From Syntrophales bacterium (lineage in GTDB: Bacteria > Desulfobacterota > Syntrophia > Syntrophales > UBA5619), in the NCBI GenBank assembly GCA_030654195.1, contig JAURXV010000124.1:1-44455 (forward strand): a stretch of 44,455 nt of DNA, given 5' to 3'. Shown piece by piece: positions 35,175-41,884 of the stretch; the stretch's first letter is position 1; each line of letters begins with the position of its first letter. The notes below the pieces were generated by a model. That model searched no databases and had not been told where the DNA came from. It was given only the letters and a program-made list of their open reading frames with translations. A program made the translations under genes and the position numbers.

Positions 35175-35311
35175 TAGGGTGTGGAAAAGCGCACCGTCGG
35201 AAAAGAGGAAAAGGCCCTGGACGGTGTGGAAATGCGCACCGTCACGCCCTCCCTTGCAATTCTGACGGTGTGGAAATGCACACCGTTGACGGTGTGGAAA
35301 TGCGCACTTGA
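35175..35311. repeat. Array of four 24-bp palindromes
   Basis: Four copies of a 24-bp dyad with arms GACGGTGTG and CGCACCGTC around a GAAATG centre: 35175-35198 (variant), 35220-35243 (perfect form), 35264-35287 and 35288-35311 (adjacent). Start-to-start spacing is 45, 44 and 24 bp. The array fills the gap between the winged-helix-like gene and the ParB/Topo VIA-like gene. It could be an origin iteron set, a parS-like centromere or an autoregulatory operator. Confidence 0.85.
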
Positions 35312-35322
35312 ATTTATATTTC

Positions 35323-35655
35323 TCATGGCCTTGTTACCTTGAAATTTTTCCATTGTTCACTGAATCGATAAAAGTTCCGTTTCCGATAGAGACCGCCCCG
35401 CTGGTCTTTTACGATGAAGCCGTGCGCCTCAAGCTGTTTCAGTGACCTTGCGAAGGTGTGCCGGTCCATGATCCGTTCCATTTCCTTGAAGGATAGGGTT
35501 ATTTCATCGGGGTTCCTTGATATGCACTTTGATTTCAGGTGAAGGTAGGCAACCCGTGCGGAGTTCGTTATGGATTCCCATGCCTCTGTTTTGAGCATTT
35601 CCTGATAGATCATGACGAATGGTCGTGATTTATTCTTTTTCCTTGACGGTGACAT
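35323..35655 (-). CDS. Winged-helix-like DNA-binding protein (possible replication protein)
   Basis: 110 residues from ATG 35655. The pattern SRPFVMIYQEMLKTEAWESI, then ARVAYLHLKSKC, EITLSFKEMERIMDRHTFARSL and KQLEAHGFIVKDQRGGLYRKR is that of the winged-helix proteins often encoded by phages and integrative elements near replication origins. It lies directly upstream of the palindrome array, the usual position of an initiator and its binding sites. Function not proven. Confidence 0.6.
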   Translation of the reverse strand: MSPSRKKNKSRPFVMIYQEMLKTEAWESITNSARVAYLHLKSKCISRNPDEITLSFKEMERIMDRHTFARSLKQLEAHGFIVKDQRGGLYRKRNFYRFSEQWKNFKVTRP

Positions 35656-35778
35656 GGAGGCCCCCACTGCCTATTTCCCCCACTTGATATGGTCGGAAGG
35701 GAAACCGGGTGTGGGGTTCCCGGCGTGTCGGCCTGCATAGCCTATCCCTTCCGCGTGAGTTCGTGCGTGCCGTGGCGT

Positions 35779-36039
35779 TCATTGTGCATCCTCGAAGCTG
35801 ATACGCCGCGCCTCCATAAAGGAAAGAACGTCCGCCGTTTTGTAGCGGATCGATCTTTTCCCGATCTTCAAGTAAGGCAACCCCCGCCGAAGGTGGCGCT
35901 CATTGCGGAGGGTACTGACCGCCCGGCCCGATAGCGCCGCCGATTCAAATTCATTCAGGTAGGGTTTTTTGAGAAGTTCACCGATGTTGATGATCGTCTT
36001 TTCCGCTGTGTCTTTCTTTCCCGTGTCCGTTCCTTCCAT
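35779..36039 (-). CDS. Excisionase/AlpA-like HTH protein
   Basis: 86 residues from ATG 36039, chosen because GGAGG stands 8 nt upstream; earlier in-frame ATGs lack this. The C-terminal half is a MerR-like HTH: YLNEFESAALSGRAVSTLRN then GLPYLKIGKRSIRYKTADVL, as in HTH_17 excisionases. Probably the recombination directionality factor of the element. Confidence 0.7.
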   Translation of the reverse strand: MEGTDTGKKDTAEKTIINIGELLKKPYLNEFESAALSGRAVSTLRNERHLRRGLPYLKIGKRSIRYKTADVLSFMEARRISFEDAQ

Positions 36040-36077
36040 ACCGTTTTCCTCCATTATTAGTCTGTGGGGGTATAAAT

Positions 36078-36111
36078 AAAAAACCCCTGAATCTTTTGTT
36101 GATTCAAGGGT
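36078..36111 (-). terminator. Terminator downstream of the 36146-36901 gene
   Basis: On the minus strand ACCCTTGAATC - loop - GATTCAGGGGT followed by TTTTTT. Rho-independent type, separating the integrase-side genes from the excisionase-like gene. Confidence 0.75.
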
Positions 36112-36145
36112 AAGGCATGGTAAAGGGTTTGTCACTGAAACCCAA

Positions 36146-36901
36146 TTATGATTTCAGTTTTCGCTTTTCGTATTCGGCGCCTATTTTCTTTATGATATTA
36201 TCAACATTCCTTATGTCTTTTGCCCCAATATTTTTTTGGATTTCCTCTTTAACGGGTGTCTTTTCCCCATAGGGAAGTGCTTTGTATCCTGGATAGCCGC
36301 CATATTTTTCAAGTTCCATGCACACTGCATCCATTGTCCAACTGCCCGCCTCTCGACTTGCTGCACCCGGCCCCTGCTTGTATGCTTCATGGCGCTTTAC
36401 TTCCTGAGAGAACATTTCCGGCAAATAACCCGAACGAAGAATGCCGAACAGAAGTTGAAGGGTCAAAAGAAATACTTTTGCCTTTTCGCCGTTGATTCCG
36501 CTGTCCTTGAGTAAGCCTTGCAGCGTGTGAACCGCCGTTAACGCCTCCATCGTGGGTTCAAACTCTTCATGCGGAGCAAAGGACCTATTTTGACGTTTGG
36601 CTCTGCAATTCAGGTAAGTTTTGAGCCAATGTAAGAACGGAAGCCCTCTTGCTGAATAAAGTTCAGCCGCCTCTTTTGGGTAAAGCTCGAAGTCTTGAAG
36701 TGTCTGCTTTATGATATAATCCGCGTGCTTCCACTCACTATGGTCTATGACAATGTCATCAACAGGTGGCTCATCGAACGTCTTAAATGGTTTTTGCTCA
36801 AGATACTTTTTTTTTGGTCTCACTGCCTTTCCCTCTCTTGCCCCCTTGATTGATCCGGGAAAACAGGGGAGGGGTTCCCCCTGCTTGTCGGTTCGGTTCA
36901 T
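36146..36901 (-). CDS. Hypothetical protein of the island
   Basis: Up to 251 residues; I do not recognise a family. Mostly helical, with aromatic and acidic patches (HADYIIKQTLQDFELYPKEA, LPFLHWLKTYLNCRAKRQNR). The ATG at 36901 has a weak ribosome site. A GTG at 36823 has GAGAGGGAAAGG upstream and would give 225 residues, so the start is uncertain. It lies between the integrase and its terminator, so it is probably co-transcribed with int. Confidence 0.6.
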   Translation of the reverse strand: MNRTDKQGEPLPCFPGSIKGAREGKAVRPKKKYLEQKPFKTFDEPPVDDIVIDHSEWKHADYIIKQTLQDFELYPKEAAELYSARGLPFLHWLKTYLNCRAKRQNRSFAPHEEFEPTMEALTAVHTLQGLLKDSGINGEKAKVFLLTLQLLFGILRSGYLPEMFSQEVKRHEAYKQGPGAASREAGSWTMDAVCMELEKYGGYPGYKALPYGEKTPVKEEIQKNIGAKDIRNVDNIIKKIGAEYEKRKLKS

Positions 36902-36984
36902 GACGCCGGACCTATCCCCGGTAAATTTGCCCCCTGAGCATCGATCTGCTTTCAGACGGGGGGGTTCTTCATTCCTGCCTATCT

Positions 36985-38172
36985 TTACGCCGTGGCGGTC
37001 TCGTTTTGGCGGTCCTCTGCCTTTTCCGCCGCCTGTTGAATGATGTTTCCCGCCAGCGTTGACGCCTTCCGCATGGTATCATCCCGCAGGTGGGCATACC
37101 GTTGCGTCATGACGGGTGACTTATGCGTGAGAAGTTTCTGCAGGGTGTACATATCCACTTCCCCGGAAGAGGCCAGCATTGAGGCGAAGGCGTGACGCAA
37201 CCCATGCAGCGCCCGGAAGTTTGCCCCGATCCCCGCCGCCTCTTTTATCGGATTGACGCGCCGCCGGATGTCCGTGAACGGTTTCCCGTCGCCTCTGACG
37301 AAAACATGATCCGCCGTCGCCGGATGGTTCTTTAGAACCTCCCGCGCCTGGTCGTTCAGGGGTATTTTCTGACTGACGCCGCCTTTCGGATCGTGGCGGA
37401 TCGTGATGAATCCCCGATCAAAGTCAATATCATTCCATTGCAGCTTGAAGAGTTCCCCGCGTCTCATGCCGGTAAACAGCGCCATGCGCATGATGTTTGC
37501 CGCCTCGATGTCTGTTGATTCCGATATGGCTTTCAGCAGGCTTTTCAACTGCGCCGGCGTCAAATCCTCTGTTGTGCGGTTGTCCACTTTTACGGCGTCT
37601 ATGGGGAAAGGTAGTTCCCTGCATAGCTGCCTTTTCGCCCCGAAATGGATGATCCGTTTCAGCAGCCCCAGGACGTGCCGAACGGTTTGAGGTTTCAGCT
37701 TTTTGGAGAGATTGACGCGCAACCGATCAACGTCAAGACGGATGATCCCGTGGGGTTCCTTATCCCCCAGAGAGGGTTTCAGGTGCTTCTCGAAACGGCC
37801 CTTGTCGATCTTGATCGCTTTCGAGAGAGAAGGGGTCTTATCATCCTTAGCAGCTTTCGGGTCTGATTTGATTTTCTCGTATTCATCCCATAGACGGGAG
37901 AGGGTCCACTTTCCGGCCTCTTCGATCTTCGCCGCCTTTGCCGCCTCGCGTATTTCTTTCCGGGATTCGCGCCGGTTTTCGATCCGATCCGCCCGGACCC
38001 GTGCCGCTTTCGCCGCCGTCATATCGTCGGCATACTGACGGCCTGCTTTCTCTTCGCAGACCTTCCCGGCTTTCTTAAAAACGATGTAGAAAACGCGCTC
38101 CGTTCCCTTGCCGCCGATCCGGACCGCCTCACGGTAAAAGACGCCCGGATATTCTGTCTTGATTCGCTTCAT
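36985..38172 (-). CDS. int: Tyrosine recombinase (integrase) of the element
   Basis: 395 residues. An N-terminal arm-binding-like part (FYREAVRIGGKGTERVFYIVFKK is split by charged helices), a SAM-like core-binding domain (about 90-185), and the catalytic domain. Catalytic residues: Arg237 in TGMRRGELFKLQW, His323 and Arg326 in HGLRHAFASM, His350 in LLTHKSP, Tyr359 in TQRYAHL. It starts 173 bp from attR and is expected to recombine the 49-bp att sites in tRNA-Glu. Confidence 0.93.
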   Translation of the reverse strand: MKRIKTEYPGVFYREAVRIGGKGTERVFYIVFKKAGKVCEEKAGRQYADDMTAAKAARVRADRIENRRESRKEIREAAKAAKIEEAGKWTLSRLWDEYEKIKSDPKAAKDDKTPSLSKAIKIDKGRFEKHLKPSLGDKEPHGIIRLDVDRLRVNLSKKLKPQTVRHVLGLLKRIIHFGAKRQLCRELPFPIDAVKVDNRTTEDLTPAQLKSLLKAISESTDIEAANIMRMALFTGMRRGELFKLQWNDIDFDRGFITIRHDPKGGVSQKIPLNDQAREVLKNHPATADHVFVRGDGKPFTDIRRRVNPIKEAAGIGANFRALHGLRHAFASMLASSGEVDMYTLQKLLTHKSPVMTQRYAHLRDDTMRKASTLAGNIIQQAAEKAEDRQNETATA

Positions 38173-38207
38173 GGTAGCCCCTCATCAGTCATAGCCGGAA
38201 ACGAAAA

Positions 38208-38229
38208 TTCCAACCCTATTTCCAACCTT
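38208..38229 (+). repeat. Arm-type site, right copy
   Basis: Identical to the 22-bp element at 30960-30981 (paired TTCCAACC boxes), located between the integrase start and attR. Confidence 0.7.
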
Positions 38230-38344
38230 CAAGGCAAATATACGGGTATTTGGTAGTATGTCAAGGGAAAAGATAAGACGGCAAACTATTGAAATTCAAT
38301 GAGTAATAAAACGACATGGTAAAACGTGGTAAAATGGCAAGTCC

Positions 38345-38393
38345 GGCCTCTCACGCCGGAAACCGGGGTTCAAGCCCCCGTGGGACTACCAAA
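38345..38393 (+). repeat. attR, 49-bp direct repeat
   Basis: Exact copy of 30853-30901, here without the 5' half of the tRNA; it marks the right end of the 7.5-kb element. Confidence 0.95.
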
Positions 38394-38415
38394 TATCTTT
38401 TGATTTTCTGATGAG

Positions 38416-38607
38416 TCATTTCTGGATGCTTCCGAGCAGCTCATCGGCGATGCTCGGGTTTACGAGCCGTATGATGCTCTCTTCTGCGCGGCCGAAGCTC
38501 AGGAGGTTGAACCCCAAACGCGCCTTCAGGATCTCATTCTCTTCCCGCAAAGAGTGGTTTTCGGCAAGCAATGCCCGGTATTTTTCAAGCAATTCGTTGA
38601 CATTCAC
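38416..38607 (-). CDS. 63-residue coiled-coil protein, possibly a gene remnant
   Basis: NVNELLEKYRALLAEN followed by HSLREENEILKARLG forms a clean coiled coil; the tail (RLVNPSIADELLGSIQK) is unrelated to any motif I know. Similar leaders are found at the N-terminus of some large conflict-system proteins, so this may be a truncated relic. It lies 33 bp downstream of the Fic gene on the same strand. Confidence 0.45.
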   Translation of the reverse strand: MNVNELLEKYRALLAENHSLREENEILKARLGFNLLSFGRAEESIIRLVNPSIADELLGSIQK

Positions 38608-38640
38608 TACGGCAGTCCTTTTACTTCTATTAGAAGAACT

Positions 38641-39855
38641 TCAACGAGATAAAGTGGGATACAGGTCCGGGAAAAACCATCCCGCGGCATGAATCGGAAA
38701 CCCCAGTCGAACGTCGCCTTTCGGCGTATCCGAAACAAGCAGCCCTTCCGCAATCAGATGTCCCAGGAGGCTTCTCCCGGTCCGTTCTTTCAGACCTGAT
38801 GCTGCAATGACCGCTCCCCGGGCCGCTTCGCCCTTCACCAGTATCTCCTGGAGCATCCGGGCCGATTCAATCCTCATCCCCTTCTCTCCTGCCGGGCCGG
38901 GGATCATGCCGGAGCCGCGGAGTTCTATGTACCGCCTGATGCGCTCAACCAGTTCCTCCAACCGCAGCAAGCCCCCCATATATTCCACTTGGTCGAGACA
39001 CACCTCCAGGAAGAAGCGACAAAATTGGACCAGCCCTTCGTTGGACAGATTCCCCCTGCCGTCCAGGTCGTTCCGACGGAGCGCATCGGCCCGGGCAAGG
39101 GCGGACTTGTAATTGACGTTTCTGCGGGCCAGCCCCCGGCTGATGGACCACAGGCCGAAGCCGTGAACGGGAATCCGGCGAAAGTACGCCTCGGTAAAGA
39201 GGCGCGCCACGCGACCGTTGCCGTCGAGAAAAGGGTGAACCCACATCAGCCGATGGTGGGCTGCCGCGGCAGCAACAAGCTTCAGCGCGCCATGATGCCT
39301 GTCGGGCGCATAAAATTCACCGAAACGGTCGAGAAACGCATCGAGCGAGTGATGCTCAGGTGGCTCGTGATATCCCACCTTCACGGACTCTTCGCGGAGC
39401 TCACCCGGAACGACCGGGCTTTCCCCGCCCGTTTCAGGATTCTTTACGACCCGGAATTCCTCAGGCAGTTGCCGGTAGAACTCACGGTGGAGGTAGCAGA
39501 GAAATTCCCGGCCGGCCATGTTGACATCCGACTTTTCCCGCAGCTTCATCTCCATATCCCTCTGGACGGCGATATGGGCAACGCTTTCTATCTGAAGATT
39601 GCGCTTGGCCGGTTCGGAATCGTACTCTTGCTGCATGGCGCGGACGATGTCATGAGGATGCGTGTTATGACCCTCGATCAGATTGGAATAGTAGCTGTTG
39701 ATGATCCGGAGCAACTCCCGAAGTGTGTCAAGTGTCACGGGATGCTGTCGGTTGCCGAGCGCGGCGGATTTCTGGATCACCTCCAAGGCAAGGTCTTGAA
39801 GCTCGTCTGCCTCTTCGGGCAGGAGAGGAGTCATTTGATGGATTTGAGAGTACAT
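38641..39855 (-). CDS. Fic-family protein with N-terminal inhibitory motif
   Basis: 404 residues. Fic active site HPFLDGNGRVAR (207-218) is the complete HxFx(D/E)GNGRxxR, so AMPylation-type transfer is likely. The helix with SNLIEG (57-62) matches the (S/T)xxxE(G/N) inhibitory motif of class II Fic proteins, with Glu61 blocking ATP. The C-terminal 100 residues look like a winged helix (SGLKERTGRSLLGHLIAEGLL-like segment). RBS GGAGG. The target is unknown. Confidence 0.85.
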   Translation of the reverse strand: MYSQIHQMTPLLPEEADELQDLALEVIQKSAALGNRQHPVTLDTLRELLRIINSYYSNLIEGHNTHPHDIVRAMQQEYDSEPAKRNLQIESVAHIAVQRDMEMKLREKSDVNMAGREFLCYLHREFYRQLPEEFRVVKNPETGGESPVVPGELREESVKVGYHEPPEHHSLDAFLDRFGEFYAPDRHHGALKLVAAAAAHHRLMWVHPFLDGNGRVARLFTEAYFRRIPVHGFGLWSISRGLARRNVNYKSALARADALRRNDLDGRGNLSNEGLVQFCRFFLEVCLDQVEYMGGLLRLEELVERIRRYIELRGSGMIPGPAGEKGMRIESARMLQEILVKGEAARGAVIAASGLKERTGRSLLGHLIAEGLLVSDTPKGDVRLGFPIHAAGWFFPDLYPTLSR

Positions 39856-39870
39856 GTTGTTGCCTCCGAT

Positions 39871-39977
39871 TGCCGATATTTATGCCGATCAGTAGCCTGT
39901 AAATAATCCATGATTACGAGGAAGATTATACTATAATCAAATTCAATGCAATATTATTTGCCGATTTATATGCCGAT
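39871..39977 (-). promoter_or_regulatory. Fic-gene promoter flanked by paired TGCCGAT boxes
   Basis: TGCCGAT occurs at 39871-39877, 39883-39889, 39959-39965 and 39971-39977: two pairs, each with 12-bp spacing, 88 bp apart. Between them lies a perfect minus-strand TATAAT (39925-39930). The arrangement suggests a repressor bound on both sides of the promoter. Confidence 0.55.
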
Positions 39978-40090
39978 GTACGGAATCATGCCGTTGGTGC
40001 AGTTGTCTTTCCTGAAAATTGCAATCATTATTGCCTTATCCTGGGATGTTAAGAGTATGGCGACGGGGATAATGTGTGGTTGCTGGCGAT

Positions 40091-40480
40091 TCACAAAGCT
40101 TTCACAGGGACTTTGAGTGAGCGAGCGCGCTTGATGAAGGCGGTATCGAAGGTATAAAAAGATACGCCTTCCGGACTCGATGCCAGATGCAGAGCGTCGG
40201 AAAAATCGAGACCCTTTTCATAATAATCGATCGCTTTCTCCAGGTGATCCGGCATTTCTGCCTGCACGTTGGGCAAGCCGAGGATTTGCCGCAAGGCCCG
40301 GATGATGGCAGCCGCGGAGAGCTCATAGGCGGCGCGCAGAACCCACTCCAACTCAAGGAGCGTTGTTTTTGCGACAAAGATTTCCTCCGCTCCGGCCAAA
40401 ACAGCCAAGGCCCGCTTTGCCTGATCAGGTTCGTCGTTGGTGACGTAACGGACCCATACATTGGTGTCCAGAGCGATCAT
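40091..40480 (-). CDS. vapC: PIN-domain toxin (VapC-like)
   Basis: 129 residues from ATG 40480. PIN acidic residues: Asp4 in IALDTNVWVRY, Glu in LLELEWVL, Asp in DFSDALHLAS and FDTAF. Presumed RNase toxin. Overlaps the antitoxin gene by 4 bp. The much longer open frame around it is not the gene. Confidence 0.88.
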   Translation of the reverse strand: MIALDTNVWVRYVTNDEPDQAKRALAVLAGAEEIFVAKTTLLELEWVLRAAYELSAAAIIRALRQILGLPNVQAEMPDHLEKAIDYYEKGLDFSDALHLASSPEGVSFYTFDTAFIKRARSLKVPVKAL

Positions 40481-40746
40481 GCCGTTTTTCCTTTCCGCCA
40501 GCGCTTGCGGATATCCCGTTGAACCGCCTTCTCCATGTCCTGAACATTGATGACGGGTCCCTGGTAGCCGGTGCAGCCAAGTCCGTCCTCCGGTCGGGTG
40601 AGCGGAAATGTCCGGTTGGGCTTCAGAAGGATGCCGGAGGTTATCTCCTCGACAATAAACCGAGTGCCCGGCCGCCATCGGCGGCTCTCCCGAAGGGATT
40701 TGGGGATGACGATCTGACCTTTTCCGGACAGGGTTGTGGTAATCAT
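40477..40746 (-). CDS. vapB: AbrB-type antitoxin (VapB-like)
   Basis: 89 residues from ATG 40746, preceded by AAGGAGGTGGCT. N-terminal swapped-hairpin AbrB domain (TTLSGKGQIVIPKSLRE, then WRPGTRFIVEE) and a C-terminal toxin-binding tail. First gene of the pair with its own promoter. Confidence 0.88.
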   Translation of the reverse strand: MITTTLSGKGQIVIPKSLRESRRWRPGTRFIVEEITSGILLKPNRTFPLTRPEDGLGCTGYQGPVINVQDMEKAVQRDIRKRWRKGKTA

Positions 40747-40783
40747 AGCCACCTCCTTGGGTGTGTAAGATTCGGTAAGACGA

Positions 40784-40812
40784 AAAATAGCAGCTTTTTC
40801 GTTGAAGGTCAA
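40784..40812 (-). promoter_or_regulatory. Promoter of vapBC
   Basis: Minus-strand TTGACC (40807-40812), 17-nt spacer, TATTTT (40784-40789). Just downstream CTTAC occurs twice (CTTACCGAATCTTAC), a possible VapB operator. Confidence 0.5.
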
Positions 40813-40844
40813 GCAAGATCTGGGTCACAATAAAGAAATTTCCC

Positions 40845-40873
40845 TTGACATCCCTTGGGGATCTGTTTAAAAA
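40845..40873 (+). promoter_or_regulatory. Promoter toward the carbonic anhydrase gene
   Basis: TTGACA (40845-40850), 17-nt spacer, TAAAAA (40868-40873). A dyad GGGGAT...ATCCCC (40857-40878) overlaps its -10. It lies within the inserted DNA, upstream of the tRNA remnant. Confidence 0.5.
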
Positions 40874-40904
40874 TCCCCACAGTTTTCCGATATTTAATAC
40901 TATC

Positions 40905-40926
40905 AGCCCCCGTGGGACTACCAAAA
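40905..40926 (+). repeat. Third, partial tRNA-Glu end (att remnant)
   Basis: 22 bp AGCCCCCGTGGGACTACC plus AAAA, identical to 30881-30902. It marks the outer boundary of the composite island, 32 bp before the carbonic anhydrase start. Confidence 0.8.
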
Positions 40927-40957
40927 CAAATACAATTGGTTACGTGTCGGGTGCCCC

Positions 40958-41572
40958 ATGATCGATCCTCTGTTGGAAGGCAATCGCCTTTTTGTGGAAA
41001 ATGAGTTCAACCGCAACCTGGACTACTACCGCAACATCGCCCAAGCCCAGCACCCCCAGGTGCTGTGGATCGGTTGCTCGGACTCGCGCGTTCCCGAGGA
41101 TGTGATCACCGGCAGCCGTCCGGGAACCATCTTCGTACACCGCAATGTGGCCAACATCGTCGCCTTCAACGACGTGAACATCGCCGCCGTCGTAGAGTAC
41201 GCCGTAACGCACCTGAAAATTCCCGATATCGTCATCTGCGGTCATTACAACTGCGGCGGCATCCAGGCGCTGGACGAAGGGGTGGAGGAAAACTACATCG
41301 CCGACTGGTTGCTGATCTCCGGCGGGGCCAAAGAGAAGGTGGACCGGCTGGCCCGCGAGCAGTCTCTGAACCGCGCGCAACGTCTCGACCTGCTGTCCGA
41401 GGAAAACGTCCGGCTGCAGATCAAACACCTGAAGAATCTTTCCCTCATCAAGAACATGCACCGCAAGGGCCGTCTGCCCCGCATCCACGGCTGGATCTAC
41501 GTCATGGAAAGCGGCCGGCTCAAGGTGCTGGTCGATGGAAGGGAGGAGCAGAATGTCGTAAGCCCCGAATAG
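40958..41572 (+). CDS. Beta-class carbonic anhydrase
   Basis: Zinc enzyme for CO2/bicarbonate interconversion, 204 residues. Zinc ligands Cys40 (WIGCSDSRVPE, with Asp42 and Arg44), His96 and Cys99 (VICGHYNCGGIQ). Complete and of usual length. It was probably the neighbour of tRNA-Glu before the island inserted. Confidence 0.95.
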   Translation: MIDPLLEGNRLFVENEFNRNLDYYRNIAQAQHPQVLWIGCSDSRVPEDVITGSRPGTIFVHRNVANIVAFNDVNIAAVVEYAVTHLKIPDIVICGHYNCGGIQALDEGVEENYIADWLLISGGAKEKVDRLAREQSLNRAQRLDLLSEENVRLQIKHLKNLSLIKNMHRKGRLPRIHGWIYVMESGRLKVLVDGREEQNVVSPE

Positions 41573-41588
41573 GGCATCCGGGGCTTAC
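41558..41588 (+). terminator. Hairpin over the carbonic anhydrase stop codon
   Basis: GTAAGCCCCG (41558-41567) pairs with CGGGGCTTAC (41579-41588). No strong T-run follows, so termination is uncertain; it may protect the mRNA end. Confidence 0.45.
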
Positions 41589-41682
41589 GATTATTCAATC
41601 AAAACGATTCCATTTCCTTCAGGGGATCCGTTCAATATCCTGCTTCGCGCTTGCGGGATGGATGTCCCGCGGGGGGAAACGC

Positions 41683-41865
41683 CTATTTCGGGGAACCGCC
41701 CTCCGTGGTTGAACGGTCCCTGGTCGCCTGATCCTTGGCGGCATCCTGACGGGAATCCTTCCCGTCGGGGCACATTCAGGTGCTGACGCCCAAACGGGGT
41801 AGGACGTAGCGGTTGAGTACAAACCACCCCACGATGATGAGAATAAAAAGCAAACCTTCATTCAT
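41683..41865 (-). CDS. Small membrane protein, candidate selenoprotein (in-frame TGA)
   Basis: ATG 41865 begins a single membrane helix (LLFILIIVGWFVLNRYVLP), then LGVST and a TGA at 41776-41778. Beyond it the frame continues MCPDGKDSRQDAAKDQ... to a TAG at 41683-41685, 60 residues in all if TGA is selenocysteine. Starting 9 nt after the TGA is GACGGGAA-GGA-TTCCCGTC, a perfect 8-bp stem whose loop begins GG 17 nt from the TGA, matching bacterial SECIS geometry. The product would carry ST-Sec-MC just outside the membrane. If TGA is a stop, the product is a 29-residue membrane peptide. It lies 19 nt after the lipoprotein gene. Confidence 0.5.
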
Positions 41866-41884
41866 GACTTACACCGCCATTCTG

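Larger units (their letters stand above)
30853..38393. mobile_element. 7.5-kb integrative element in tRNA-Glu
   Basis: Bounded by perfect 49-bp direct repeats, with a tyrosine recombinase next to the attR end and all genes on the minus strand. Content: integrase, excisionase-like HTH, winged-helix-like gene, palindrome array, ParB/Topo VIA-like protein, two small basic ORFs, HsdR_N-like nuclease, lipoprotein, zinc ribbon and RHH protein. No capsid, tail, large terminase or relaxase gene is visible, so it is a satellite or mobilisable element rather than a full prophage. Confidence 0.9.
38394..40926. mobile_element. Second island segment between attR and a tRNA-end remnant
   Basis: 2.5 kb lying between the 49-bp attR and a third, 22-bp fragment of the same tRNA 3' end (40905-40926). 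It carries a Fic-family gene, a short coiled-coil ORF and a VapBC-like pair, but no recombinase. It probably is the residue of an earlier insertion at the same tRNA. Confidence 0.6.

Noticed and set aside
35069-35353. 94-codon frame across the palindrome array
   Set aside because: Its sequence is built from the repeats themselves (repeating HFHTV) and overlaps the winged-helix-like gene end; better explained as non-coding array.
35630-35782. 50-codon Arg-rich frame starting at the excisionase-like stop (ATGA)
   Set aside because: The overlap is suggestive, but the composition looks like an out-of-frame reading, and it overlaps the next gene's start.
30853-38393. Full prophage
   Set aside because: Only a terminase-small-like N-terminus and an integrase fit; there are no large terminase, portal, capsid, tail or lysis genes.
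40091-40924. 277-codon frame covering VapC and upstream DNA
   Set aside because: The upstream portion is VapB read in the wrong frame; the PIN protein starts at 40480, coupled to vapB.
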